This document shows positions 54,438-63,281 of a stretch of 64,000 bases of DNA, piece by piece. The stretch covers positions 124,001-188,000 of the forward strand of contig CACCPA010000002.1 of assembly GCA_902547755.1 (NCBI GenBank), in the 5' to 3' direction. The translations under genes and the position numbers were made by a program. The notes under the pieces were generated by a model, which saw only the letters and a list, made by a program, of their open reading frames with translations, had not been told where the DNA came from and did not search any database. How positions within the stretch are numbered: position 1 is the stretch's first letter; each line of letters starts with the position of its first letter. This DNA is from Halieaceae bacterium. Its GTDB lineage: Bacteria; Pseudomonadota; Gammaproteobacteria; Pseudomonadales; Halieaceae.

Positions 54438-55078
54438 ATCCCGTCCCATGTCAGAAAGTTAGCGAGCAGCTTCAAGCCGTTGTCATGGCTTTTCTCAGGG
54501 TGAAACTGAGTAGCAAACACGTTGCCTTTGGCGATGGCTGCACTGCCCTTGATGCCGTAGTCGAACAACCCCGTGACGCAATCAGATTCCGCCGCGGGCA
54601 AAAAGAAGCTGTGTATAAAATAGAAATACGCGTTGTCCGCAATTCCGTCCCAAAGTGGGTGGTTCTGGTTTTGCGATACCTGATTCCAGCCCATGTGAGG
54701 AACTTTCAGCTTCCTGCCATCGGTATCACTGTGATTCCATGGGAAACGCATGACTGTTCCGTCAAAGAAGCCCAAACAATCAACACCGCCATTCTCTTCT
54801 GATCGCGCCATGAGCGACTGCATGCCAACGCAGATTCCCAATACGGGTGTACCGCGCTCAACGGCTAGACGAAGCGTTTTGTCACAACCCAGTCGGCGAA
54901 ACTCAGCCAGACAGTCGCGGATGGCGCCAACCCCCGGAAACACGATGCGATCGGCCGCCAAAATAGCCTCGGCATCTGCTGTGACCGCAACATCGCTCGC
55001 GCCCGCCTCTCGCAGTGCGCTTTCAACGGAGTGAAGATTACCCATGCCGTAATCGATAACGGCAACCGTTTGCGTCAT
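54431..55078 (-). CDS. hisH: Imidazole glycerol phosphate synthase, glutamine amidotransferase subunit
   Basis: Class I glutaminase that feeds ammonia to HisF. Seen: 215 residues from ATG 55078 ([19 protein letters not shown]); oxyanion PGVGAI; nucleophile elbow [24 protein letters not shown]; and catalytic HPEKS near the end. The open frame to 55204 lies in hisB and is a shadow extension. Placed 4 bp behind hisB. Confidence 0.97.
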   Translation of the reverse strand: MTQTVAVIDYGMGNLHSVESALREAGASDVAVTADAEAILAADRIVFPGVGAIRDCLAEFRRLGCDKTLRLAVERGTPVLGICVGMQSLMARSEENGGVDCLGFFDGTVMRFPWNHSDTDGRKLKVPHMGWNQVSQNQNHPLWDGIADNAYFYFIHSFFLPAAESDCVTGLFDYGIKGSAAIAKGNVFATQFHPEKSHDNGLKLLANFLTWDGIC

Positions 55079-55082
55079 GGAA

Positions 55083-55691
55083 TTACAGAACGCCTTTGGT
55101 TGATGGCATTGCTGAGGGCGCGCGCTCATCTGCAGAGACCGCCATACGCAGCGCTCTGCCGAACGCTTTAAATACGGTCTCGGCCTGGTGGTGACTGTTC
55201 TCACCCTTCAGATTGTCGATGTGCAAGGTCAGGTGCGCGTGATTGACCAACCCGTGAAAAAACTCCGCGAATAGATCGACATCAAAATCGCCTACTGAGG
55301 CGCGGGTAAAGGGCACATCGTAGTGAAGACTAGGACGACCCGAAAAATCGACAACAACGCGAGACAATGCTTCATCCAGCGGCACATAAGCATGTCCATA
55401 GCGCAGGATGCCGCGACGATCGCCCACGGCTTTTGCTAGTGCCTGACCGAGCGTAATGCCGATATCTTCTACCGTATGGTGCGCATCAATGTGCAAATCG
55501 CCATTGGCCTTGATGTTGAGATCAACCATCCCATGACGGGCTATCTGATCAAGCATGTGCTCGAGGAAGGGTAAGCCCGTATCAAACTCAGCTTTTCCTG
55601 TTCCATCTAGGCAGACCGATACGGTAATTTGAGTCTCAAGTGTGTCTCGTGAGACTGTGGCTTCACGCACGGGTGTTTGAGCGTTGTCCAT
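55083..55691 (-). CDS. hisB: Imidazoleglycerol-phosphate dehydratase
   Basis: Dehydrates IGP to imidazole acetol phosphate with two manganese ions. Seen: 202 residues; [17 protein letters not shown] and [16 protein letters not shown] with the metal histidines; a second repeat [15 protein letters not shown] and [16 protein letters not shown]. The stand-alone dehydratase, not the fused phosphatase-dehydratase of enterobacteria, so histidinol phosphatase must be a separate gene elsewhere. First gene of the his group, divergent from mutY over 88 bp. Confidence 0.97.
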   Translation of the reverse strand: MDNAQTPVREATVSRDTLETQITVSVCLDGTGKAEFDTGLPFLEHMLDQIARHGMVDLNIKANGDLHIDAHHTVEDIGITLGQALAKAVGDRRGILRYGHAYVPLDEALSRVVVDFSGRPSLHYDVPFTRASVGDFDVDLFAEFFHGLVNHAHLTLHIDNLKGENSHHQAETVFKAFGRALRMAVSADERAPSAMPSTKGVL

Positions 55692-55779
55692 CTGTTTTTC
55701 CTAAACTTGGGTCGGCTTTCGCGCCGAGACGCTACACTAGGCCGCGGATTGTATAGCAAAGCGCTAAACAGCTCATCTT

Positions 55780-56838
55780 ATGACTCAGCTTCCCTCATTT
55801 TCAGAACGACTTTTGTCCTGGTTTGACGAATACGGTCGAACCTCTCTCCCCTGGCAGCAGGACAAAACGCCCTACCGCGTCTGGGTCTCCGAGATCATGC
55901 TGCAACAGACACAGGTCTCGACCGTCATTCCGTACTACACCCGATTCATGTCGGTCTATCCGTCCGTAACGGATCTAGCAGAGGTACCTCTCGACGATGT
56001 ACTGAGTCTATGGACCGGGCTCGGTTACTACGCTCGCGCACGCAACATGCACCGCGCAGCCCAAATAGTGGTTAGCGACTTTGAGGGAGAGTTTCCCAGC
56101 TCGGTCGAAGCACTAGAGACATTACCCGGCATTGGCCGATCGACAGCCGGTGCCATTGTGACGCTTGGACACGGCGGTTGGGCACCTATATTGGATGGCA
56201 ACGTTAAGCGCGTATTGGCTCGATTTCACGCGATCGAAGGGTGGCCCGGTAGAGCCGACGTACTGGCAGCGCTCTGGGCGGCTTCGGAATCACATACGCC
56301 AAGGACCCGAACTAGCGATTACACACAAGGCATCATGGACTTGGGGGCGACGCTCTGCACCAAATCAAGCCCCGGCTGCCTGTACTGCCCTATGTCCGAT
56401 GACTGCCGAGCGCGCATTGAAAATCGACCAGCCGACTTCCCGGGCAAAAAACCCAAGAAAGCGGTCCCTATCCGATCGACTGTATTTCTGCAGTGCATCG
56501 ATCGAGAGGGTCGCGTTCTTTTAGAGCGACGCCCCCCAGTCGGAGTTTGGGGCGGGCTCTGGTCCTTTCCCGAAATAGAAGCGAGAACAGAGTTGGCCCA
56601 CTGGCTCTTAGATAATGGACTATCGGCGACTGGAGATGCGACCGAGCAATCCCGTCACAGCCACACGTTCAGCCACTTCAAGCTCGACATCACGCAGGTC
56701 GTGTGTCCAATAGCGGCTGCATCGTCCAGAATAAGTGACCGAGATGATCGCCGCTGGTTTACAATGGAGGAGGCTTTGGCACTCGGGTTGCCCGCGCCAG
56801 TGCTCAAAATGCTCAACACACTCACTGCTAAAGACTGA
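55780..56838 (+). CDS. mutY: A/G-specific adenine DNA glycosylase
   Basis: Removes adenine opposite 8-oxoguanine. Seen: 352 residues; catalytic glutamate in [12 protein letters not shown]; helix-hairpin-helix [20 protein letters not shown]; catalytic aspartate in [13 protein letters not shown]; 4Fe-4S cluster cysteines C-x6-C-x2-C-x5-C ([17 protein letters not shown]); and a C-terminal NUDIX-like 8-oxoG recognition domain ([18 protein letters not shown] ... [11 protein letters not shown]). Cotranscribed with yggX (11-bp gap), a conserved pair. Confidence 0.97.
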   Translation: MTQLPSFSERLLSWFDEYGRTSLPWQQDKTPYRVWVSEIMLQQTQVSTVIPYYTRFMSVYPSVTDLAEVPLDDVLSLWTGLGYYARARNMHRAAQIVVSDFEGEFPSSVEALETLPGIGRSTAGAIVTLGHGGWAPILDGNVKRVLARFHAIEGWPGRADVLAALWAASESHTPRTRTSDYTQGIMDLGATLCTKSSPGCLYCPMSDDCRARIENRPADFPGKKPKKAVPIRSTVFLQCIDREGRVLLERRPPVGVWGGLWSFPEIEARTELAHWLLDNGLSATGDATEQSRHSHTFSHFKLDITQVVCPIAAASSRISDRDDRRWFTMEEALALGLPAPVLKMLNTLTAKD

Positions 56839-56849
56839 CGAGACAGCTC

Positions 56850-57128
56850 ATGCGAACCGTTCATTGCCGGCGCTACAAAGAAGAACTAGAAGGACTGGAC
56901 AGGCCGCCCCTTCCCGGAGCAAAAGGCCAAGACATCTATGAGTCCGTATCAAAGAAGGCGTGGGGTGACTGGCAAGCGTTACAAACCATGCTGATCAACG
57001 AAAAGCACCTCAACATGATGGATCTGGATGCAAGAAAGTATCTTTCTGAGCAGATGGATCTGTTCCTGAGTGGCGGAGAGCACGATCAAGCTGAGGGCTA
57101 TGTGCCCCCATCACAAACCAGCGAGTAA
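56850..57128 (+). CDS. yggX: Probable Fe(II)-trafficking protein YggX
   Basis: Small protein linked to protection of iron-sulfur clusters from oxidation. Seen: 92 residues; N-terminal [20 protein letters not shown] with the conserved cysteine 6; [30 protein letters not shown]; and [13 protein letters not shown]. Slight truncation is not seen; the length is normal. It follows mutY, whose product carries a 4Fe-4S cluster. Confidence 0.97.
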   Translation: MRTVHCRRYKEELEGLDRPPLPGAKGQDIYESVSKKAWGDWQALQTMLINEKHLNMMDLDARKYLSEQMDLFLSGGEHDQAEGYVPPSQTSE

Positions 57129-57151
57129 CGTCGGTTATCGAGATTTAAACG

Positions 57152-58237
57152 ATGCGAAAAATTTTACCCTGGCTGATCACATTGGCTGGCTGCTTTTTGG
57201 TCACCGGTGCACTTGCGGCAGTGAAGTACCAGCAAATTACAGCCGCGATAGCTTTTGGAGCGTCCTTTCCTGAGACCTACGAAGTTGTCAGCGCAGGCCA
57301 GGTACAAACCCTCACCCATACCCCAGTGCGCAGACTGGGCGGCACGATTAGAAGACCTGAATTCGTAGAGCTCAGCTCTGAAGTCGGGGGGCGGATCGTG
57401 AGCCTTCCGTTTTCTGCGGGCGCCGTGGTTGAGAAAGGCGACGCCATCCTAGAGCTCTTCTCAGCCGATCTATTAGCGCAACAGGAAGCGCTAAGAGCCG
57501 ATCGCAACCTAGTCATCACTCAATTGGGCCGAAGTCGGACGCTTAAAGAGCAGGCCTTAATCGCTCAGGGCGACATTGACGTGCAGGAGGCTAGACTGAG
57601 CGCACTCAATGCTCAAATAAAGGCCATCGATGCGCAGTTGACGCGCTTGACGGTTAAAGCCCCATTTTCGGGACGTATGGGTATCTATACGCATGTGGTT
57701 GGTGACATGTTGGATGCGGGCGAGGTCATTGCGGCGTTTACAGGTCTGGGTAACGAGCGGTGGATTGACTTCAAAGTCCCCCAAGGTCTCGCGAAAATTT
57801 CAGTCGGTGACGCAGCGAGCCTGTATAACCTTAATGGTGAACTTCTCGGGACAGCGACCATCATTGTTGTCTCCGACTCCATTGACTCAGGTACTCGCAC
57901 GTTTGATGTGCGGGCGAGTACAACCGAGGTTGACCTCAAGCATGGCGAACTCATTCAGGTAGAAGTTGCAGGTGGGGCGCCCATGGCGGTGTATCAACTC
58001 CCGCCCTCGAGCGTACGTTGGGACATCGATGGCACTTACATCTATCAACTTGTTGATTCCGAGCCCGGTGCGCAGAGACCATATCGCGCAAAGATTCAAC
58101 GAATCGAGCTGGTTGATGAGACGGCAGCGTACGCTCTCTTCACAGCGAACCTTGATGAAGCAGGTCTTTTCGCAACAACCGGATCATTCAAACTTAAAGA
58201 CGGTGTCCTGGCGCAACTGGGCAGCAGGACAAACTGA
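57152..58237 (+). CDS. RND efflux periplasmic adaptor (membrane fusion protein)
   Basis: Links an RND pump to an outer-membrane channel. Seen: 361 residues; N-terminal membrane anchor (about 5-26); lipoyl-like half motifs (VELSSEVGGRIVSLPFSAGAVVEKGDAILELFS and RLTVKAPFSGRMGIYTHVVGDML) flanking a short alpha-hairpin (about 110-165); then beta-barrel and membrane-proximal domains. The pump gene starts 2 bp after the stop. No outer-membrane factor gene lies nearby. Substrate unknown. Confidence 0.92.
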   Translation: MRKILPWLITLAGCFLVTGALAAVKYQQITAAIAFGASFPETYEVVSAGQVQTLTHTPVRRLGGTIRRPEFVELSSEVGGRIVSLPFSAGAVVEKGDAILELFSADLLAQQEALRADRNLVITQLGRSRTLKEQALIAQGDIDVQEARLSALNAQIKAIDAQLTRLTVKAPFSGRMGIYTHVVGDMLDAGEVIAAFTGLGNERWIDFKVPQGLAKISVGDAASLYNLNGELLGTATIIVVSDSIDSGTRTFDVRASTTEVDLKHGELIQVEVAGGAPMAVYQLPPSSVRWDIDGTYIYQLVDSEPGAQRPYRAKIQRIELVDETAAYALFTANLDEAGLFATTGSFKLKDGVLAQLGSRTN

Positions 58238-58239
58238 GC

Positions 58240-61200
58240 ATGACAGGCTATCAAGATCGACCTCGTTGGAACGATATTTTTGTCAAACGACCTGTCATTG
58301 CGATGGTTGTGTCATTGCTTTTGCTACTCGCGGGGATACGCGCTGCCATCGATATACCGGTGCTGCAGTTTCCAGTCATAAAAAGCTCGTCGATCCAAAT
58401 CATCACGCCCTACCCTGGCGCGACGGCTGAGTCGGTGCAAGGCTTTGTTACCGAGCCGATCGAGCGTGTGGCAAATGCCATTCCGGGCGTTGACTACGTA
58501 GAGTCGACTACAACGTCGGGAGAGAGCATTGTCACAGCATGGATGCAACTCAACGAGGATAGTACTGACGCGCTGGCAGAGCTCTCCTCTGGTCTTAGCC
58601 AGATCCGCTTAGAACTCCCTGATGGCGCGGAAGATCCGTTCATTGAGGTTAGTCGTGCTGACAGTCCTTATGCGAGCTTCTACCTTGCCGTGCGGGTCCC
58701 ACAGGAGCGACCTCTGGGTGAAGTCACCGATATTGTTCAGCGCGATATCGTGCCGCAGCTAACCTCGGTACCTAACGTACAGCGCGTTGAGAACAGTGGC
58801 GTAAAGCCCGCCATGCGCATTTGGCTGAACGCATGGAAAATGGCCGCGCTCAATGTCACTGCGCACGACATTAAAAATACCCTGCAGAGTAATAATGTGA
58901 TTGGTGCATTGGGTGCCAGCGAGAGCGCTACCCAGCGGATTACCTTAAAAACGGACTCCACTGCTCGGACCGCTGACGATTTCCGCTCCATGATCATTCG
59001 CGCTCAGGACGGTGCTGAGATCAGATTGGGTGATGTCGCGCGGATTGAATTGGGGATGGAAGAAGCGCAGATGCGCAGTCGCTACGATCAGGACTTGGTG
59101 GTCTTCCTACCTATTTACGCGGCGCCTGGTGCTAGTGAGATTGCCGTTGCCGATGCGCTGTATGAGCGAATTGAGGATATCAACAAGATCCTACCCGATG
59201 ACCTAGAACTTATCATGGCCTTCGATATTTCGAACTACATGCGTGACTCACTGCGCGAGATCGTGATGACACTTGGAGAAACAATCTTGCTTGTGGGTTT
59301 TGTCGTCGTGGCGCTCATGGGCTCCTTCCGCACCGCCTTGGTCCCACTGATGACCATCCCTATTTCGTTGCTCGGTGCAGTCGCTGCCATGTCGGTCATC
59401 GGATTTTCTTTCAATCTACTCACCGTGCTCGCTATCGTTCTGTCAGTAGGACTTGTGGTGGATGACGCCATTGTGGTCGTCGAAAACGTTGCGCGAAATC
59501 TCAGGTCGGGCATGACTCGTTATGAGGCGGCGATTACCAGCTCGCGCCGGTTACTCGGGCCCATTGTCGCCATGACAGCAACGTTGGCTGTGGTCTATGC
59601 CCCCATTGGCTTTTTATCGGGGCTATCCGGCGTTCTTTTCAGAGAGTTTGCCTTTGCATTAGCGGTCGCCGTCGTGATTTCTGGGTTTGTTGCCATGACA
59701 CTGTCGCCCATTCTGAGCGCCTGGGTCTGCCCTGACAAAGGGCACGAGTCAGCCAGCACAAAATGGGTTAATCAGCGATTTGATGCGACCACCGAGGCCT
59801 ATGCGCGGGTTATCTACTTCTCGCTTAGATGGCGATACCAGCTCATTGGCGCTGGCATTTTCTTCTCGCTGCTATCCGCACCGCTGTATATGTTTTCACT
59901 CAAGGAGCTGTCACCTGTTGAAGATCAAAGCAGTCTGGGTCTTGTATTCGAGTCCGCTCCAGAGTCGTCATTGAAAGAGACCTATGAAGGCTTCTATCAG
60001 GTCGTACAGACGCTTGAAGATAGGCCCGAGCCATCCTACATGTGGCAGATTGTTACACCCACCGGTGGTTTTGGCGGGCAAGAGTTCGTGCCGCCTGATG
60101 AACGTGATCGCCCCGTTAAAGACATGGTGTTTGAGATCTACCAGAGCATTAAGGGATCGCCCATTGTCTCTGCCGTGCCCTTTGAAGAGGCCTCACTTCC
60201 ATCTGCAGGTCGCTTTGACGTAGAGGTTGTTATTACCTCATCGGACAGCAGTGAAAATATGCTCAAGGTTGCCCGGAGCATTGTCGATGAAGCACAGACA
60301 TCGGGTAACTTTTTGTTTGTTGAGACAGATATCAAGATTGATCGCGTCGAGGCGCAGTTCGATATCGATAAGGAGCGACTTGCAGATTTAGGGATGAGTC
60401 TCGGCGATTTGTCGGCGCAGATGGGGTTGATGGTCTCACCGGCCTACGTAACGCGCTTTGATGAACGTGGCCGTGCTTACCGCGTCATTCCCATGCTAGA
60501 GAGTGAACAACGTGATTCACCGGCAGCTCTTCTCGACATCCCCATCAGAATCCCCAATGGAGAACTCGTGCCATTTGGGTCGCTGGTGACCCTGACGCGA
60601 TCAACAGAGCCCCGTGCGTTGACGCGCTTTCAACAGAAAGACGGTTTCAAGATCTACGGCGCCATTTTGCCCGGCACAACCAAAGACCAAGGTCTCAGCT
60701 TGATCGAAGACATTGCCGAGCGAACGCTGCCTGAAGGCTATGTTCTAGACTACCTCGGTGAGTCTCGTGAACTTCGAAGCGAGGGCAATACAATGACTGG
60801 CGTTCTCGGCATAGCGACAGTGCTCGTGTTCTTCGTATTAGCGGTTCAGTTCAATAGCTTCCGGGACCCGCTGATTATCCTACTTGGCTCCATACCGCTT
60901 GCCCTATTTGCAGCACTGACCATCACCTTCTTGAACTTCAGCACCATCAATATCTTTTCGCAGGTGGGGCTGGTCACGCTGGTTGGTCTGGTGACGAAAA
61001 ATGCGATTCTCATCGTGGACTTTGCCAACCGCGAGCGCATGGCCGGCGTTGAGAAGTTTGACGCGATACGTAACGGCGCTATCGCACGCTTACGTCCAGT
61101 CTTGATGACCACTGGCGCCACGGTGCTAGGTCATTTCCCGTTGGTTTTGGTGACGGGCGCAGGTGCAGAGGCGAGAAACAGCATCGGTGCCGTCCTGGTC

Positions 61201-61344
61201 TTCGGTATGCTGATAGGCACCTTGTTCACACTGGTCATTTTGCCTGCGGTTTATGCGGTGCTAGCCTCCAACAGAGACATGACCAAAGACGTTTCCGTGA
61301 GCAAGCCCGACCCTCAAACAGATAATCAGCCAGCAATGGCTTAG
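58240..61344 (+). CDS. RND-family multidrug efflux pump (AcrB/HAE1 type)
   Basis: Proton-driven exporter of the inner membrane, homotrimeric. Seen: 1034 residues; first helix near 22-40; large periplasmic domain; helices 2-6 (about 335-560) with the proton-relay motif VGLVVDDAIVVVENVARNLRSG; second periplasmic domain; helices 8-12 near the end with TKNAILIVDFANRERMAG. The N-terminal helix is followed by PVLQFPVIKSSSIQIITPYPGA, typical of this subgroup (efflux of organic molecules, not CusA metal export). Cotranscribed with the adaptor. Confidence 0.93.
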   Translation: MTGYQDRPRWNDIFVKRPVIAMVVSLLLLLAGIRAAIDIPVLQFPVIKSSSIQIITPYPGATAESVQGFVTEPIERVANAIPGVDYVESTTTSGESIVTAWMQLNEDSTDALAELSSGLSQIRLELPDGAEDPFIEVSRADSPYASFYLAVRVPQERPLGEVTDIVQRDIVPQLTSVPNVQRVENSGVKPAMRIWLNAWKMAALNVTAHDIKNTLQSNNVIGALGASESATQRITLKTDSTARTADDFRSMIIRAQDGAEIRLGDVARIELGMEEAQMRSRYDQDLVVFLPIYAAPGASEIAVADALYERIEDINKILPDDLELIMAFDISNYMRDSLREIVMTLGETILLVGFVVVALMGSFRTALVPLMTIPISLLGAVAAMSVIGFSFNLLTVLAIVLSVGLVVDDAIVVVENVARNLRSGMTRYEAAITSSRRLLGPIVAMTATLAVVYAPIGFLSGLSGVLFREFAFALAVAVVISGFVAMTLSPILSAWVCPDKGHESASTKWVNQRFDATTEAYARVIYFSLRWRYQLIGAGIFFSLLSAPLYMFSLKELSPVEDQSSLGLVFESAPESSLKETYEGFYQVVQTLEDRPEPSYMWQIVTPTGGFGGQEFVPPDERDRPVKDMVFEIYQSIKGSPIVSAVPFEEASLPSAGRFDVEVVITSSDSSENMLKVARSIVDEAQTSGNFLFVETDIKIDRVEAQFDIDKERLADLGMSLGDLSAQMGLMVSPAYVTRFDERGRAYRVIPMLESEQRDSPAALLDIPIRIPNGELVPFGSLVTLTRSTEPRALTRFQQKDGFKIYGAILPGTTKDQGLSLIEDIAERTLPEGYVLDYLGESRELRSEGNTMTGVLGIATVLVFFVLAVQFNSFRDPLIILLGSIPLALFAALTITFLNFSTINIFSQVGLVTLVGLVTKNAILIVDFANRERMAGVEKFDAIRNGAIARLRPVLMTTGATVLGHFPLVLVTGAGAEARNSIGAVLVFGMLIGTLFTLVILPAVYAVLASNRDMTKDVSVSKPDPQTDNQPAMA

Positions 61345-61349
61345 TTTAC

Positions 61350-61378
61350 TTGACGGCTTAGGGTCTCGACGGTTTAAT
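61350..61378 (+). promoter_or_regulatory. Sigma-70 promoter of tRNA-Phe
   Basis: Seen: TTGACG (61350-61355), a 17-bp spacer, TTTAAT (61373-61378), followed by a GC-rich discriminator ACGCGGCC. One mismatch to consensus in each hexamer, ideal spacing, and about 35 bp from the -10 box to the tRNA. A GC-rich discriminator is typical of stringently controlled stable-RNA promoters. Confidence 0.75.
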
Positions 61379-61412
61379 ACGCGGCCTTTCCGGAGTACTT
61401 ACTTCAGATTTT

Positions 61413-61488
61413 GCCCAGGTAGCTCAGTTGGTAGAGCAGGGGATTGAAAATCCCCGTGTCGGCGGTTCGATTCCGTCCCTGGGCACCA
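61413..61488 (+). tRNA. tRNA-Phe (anticodon GAA)
   Basis: Seen: 76 nt, acceptor stem GCCCAGG/CCTGGGC, D-loop AGCTCAGTTGGTAGAGC, anticodon stem GGGGA/TCCCC with loop TTGAAAA (GAA), T-arm GGCGG-TTCGATT-CCGTC, and an encoded CCA end (61486-61488). All arms pair. A single tRNA with its own promoter; the flanks show no repeat of its 3' end, so no integrated element is visible. Confidence 0.98.
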
Positions 61489-61572
61489 TCCTCCTCGTCG
61501 TCCGCAGATTCTGACTCTCTAGCGTGTCGCCATTGCGGTGATCACTCGGGTCGGGAAGCCACACAACTGTAA

Positions 61573-61594
61573 GTTGTCACATTGAATTGACAAC
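61573..61594. promoter_or_regulatory. Inverted repeat upstream of the sugar transporter
   Basis: Seen: GTTGTCA, eight bases (CATTGAAT), TGACAAC; perfect 7-bp arms, ending 54 bp before the transporter ATG. The shape and place suit an operator for a LacI- or GntR-type regulator of sugar uptake. No regulator gene is in the window. Confidence 0.45.
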
Positions 61595-61648
61595 CAATTG
61601 CCGTACGGTCACTTTCTCAGGGTTGTCGCTGATCGCTCTGCTCTGTGC

Positions 61649-62977
61649 ATGCAAAGTCAAATCAATAATAAAGTCCTAGCAAGCTACTCCATGGTTGCCC
61701 TGCCTATCGGGGCGATGGGAATGCCGATTGCCATCTATCTGCCGCCGCTCTATAGCGGGAGCCTCGGCCTCAGTCTCGCGACCGTTGGCTTGATCTTTAC
61801 GATCGCACGCGTCTGGGACCTGGTGACCGACCCCATCATGGGTATCGTTATCGACCGATACGGCAGTCGATGGGGGCAATACAAGCACTGGGTGGCACTG
61901 GCCATACCCATGGTCATGCTCGCCGTCTATAAGGTATTCATCCCTAACCCAGCGGAAGTCACCGCTTTTTACCTCGCAGTTTGGATGTTGGTGCTGTATC
62001 TCGGCTTCACCATGCTGAATATCGCGCACAACTCCTGGGGCACTTTCCTTGCAAATGACTACGACGAGCGGTCCAAGCTCTTCGGCTGGCGAGAGATCTT
62101 CATCATCGTTGGGATGATATTCGTGCTGGCGATTCCCGCGACCATGGATTTCTTTGGTGAATCAAGCACGCCTGCAAAGGTGGCAGGTATGGGACTCTTC
62201 TGCCTCATCTTATTTCCCATAACGGCCATAGCCACACTCGTTGTCGTGCCTGACAAAGTTACCGAGCGTAAAGAGGCGCCGGGTTGGCGAGATTTCCTCG
62301 GTATACTCCGATCGAACCCCTTACTCTGGCGTTTACTCACTGCGGACTTCACTACATCGTTTGCCATCTCGGCGACCGCTGCACTCTACATTTTTGTCGC
62401 TACTTATGCGTTCGACCTTCAGGATCAAGCGAGTATGGCACTGCTCCTGTACTTTGTAGCTGGGTTTCTTGCCATGCCTGCCTGGCTGAAACTGACTTAT
62501 TGCGTGGGCAAAGTGGGTGCCATCAAACTGGCCATGGGTTACACCATGGTGCTTCAAAGCGGTTTGTTTTTTGTGACTGAACCAGGAAATGTCGGATTAT
62601 TTTGGAGCTACACCTTCCTAGCAGGACTGGCCTTTGGCGCCACACCCACGCTGCTCCACTCGATGATGGCTGACCTTACAGATATCGATGAGCTCAAGAC
62701 GGAGCAAAAGCGTGCGGGCATGTACTTCGCGCTGCTCGGGACTATCAGTAAATTAGGTGGGGCCGTTGCCGTTGGTCTGACGCTGACAATCGCTGACAGA
62801 GTTTTTAATTTCACACCGGGGACTGAGAATTCACAAGCAGCCGTCAATGGCCTACTTTTGATCTTTTGCTTTGCGCCCGTGACGGCAATGGCATTGACTT
62901 ATCTTCCGCTACATCACTACCCACTTACCAAGGAGAAACATGCAGAAATTCGGCGCTCGCTGTTGGTTGAGGAGTGA
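61649..62977 (+). CDS. MFS transporter, glycoside-pentoside-hexuronide (GPH) cation symporter type
   Basis: Likely sugar/cation symporter of the inner membrane. Seen: 442 residues from ATG 61649, about 12 helices; GPH features near the N-terminus: IARVWDLVTDPIMGIVIDRYGSRWGQYKHW, which is the D-P-x-x-G-x-x-x-D motif; HNSWGTFLANDYDERSKLFGWREIF in the middle; and HSMMADLTDIDELKTEQKRAG near residue 335. The frame opens at TTG 61598, but the family N-terminus fits the ATG. Substrate not determinable; no sugar hydrolase gene is beside it. Confidence 0.85.
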   Translation: MQSQINNKVLASYSMVALPIGAMGMPIAIYLPPLYSGSLGLSLATVGLIFTIARVWDLVTDPIMGIVIDRYGSRWGQYKHWVALAIPMVMLAVYKVFIPNPAEVTAFYLAVWMLVLYLGFTMLNIAHNSWGTFLANDYDERSKLFGWREIFIIVGMIFVLAIPATMDFFGESSTPAKVAGMGLFCLILFPITAIATLVVVPDKVTERKEAPGWRDFLGILRSNPLLWRLLTADFTTSFAISATAALYIFVATYAFDLQDQASMALLLYFVAGFLAMPAWLKLTYCVGKVGAIKLAMGYTMVLQSGLFFVTEPGNVGLFWSYTFLAGLAFGATPTLLHSMMADLTDIDELKTEQKRAGMYFALLGTISKLGGAVAVGLTLTIADRVFNFTPGTENSQAAVNGLLLIFCFAPVTAMALTYLPLHHYPLTKEKHAEIRRSLLVEE

Positions 62978-63281
62978 TTTAGTCGACTCTCAATAATGAA
63001 GCCCACATGTCTTTAGATCTGACATGACCGGGGATTAAATATGGATGTCCCTCACAGGTTTGCCAGTGACTACCCAGAGAGTAAGGGGAGGAAACACCCA
63101 CTGGGTTCGCTTGACGATTAACTAGTCGACCACGCTGCTGTCAAAACACGTAAGTTCTTTTCTTAGCACGTCAAGAGGGCCTTGGGAGTCTCAGAGCGAA
63201 TCGCGGCAGAGGGATAAAGATTGTCGCAGAGTGCTGGTGCGCAGGCTCTAAGCGCACCAACACCCTCATGACCAAGGCTTG
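62978..63281. other. Intergenic region between the transporter and the second glutamine synthetase
   Basis: 304 bases between two convergent genes. It holds the hairpin at 63231-63263 and one possible short frame at 63041-63121 (26 codons, plus strand, ATG behind GGGGA; starts MDVPHRFASDYP) that I cannot match to anything. TAGTCGAC occurs twice (near 62982 and 63124). No insertion-sequence ends or RNA gene are seen. Confidence 0.5.
63231..63263 (-). terminator. Strong hairpin behind the second glutamine synthetase
   Basis: Seen: GTGCTGGTGCGC (63231-63242), nine bases, GCGCACCAACAC (63252-63263); 11 of 12 pairs match. It lies 18 bp behind the stop of the minus-strand gene. No T-run follows on either strand, so it may be an mRNA-stabilising or Rho-assisted end and not a standard intrinsic terminator. 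Confidence 0.4.

Noticed and set aside
61413-61648. tRNA-Phe as integration site of a mobile element
   Set aside because: No integrase gene, no repeat of the tRNA 3' end downstream in the window, and ordinary genes follow.
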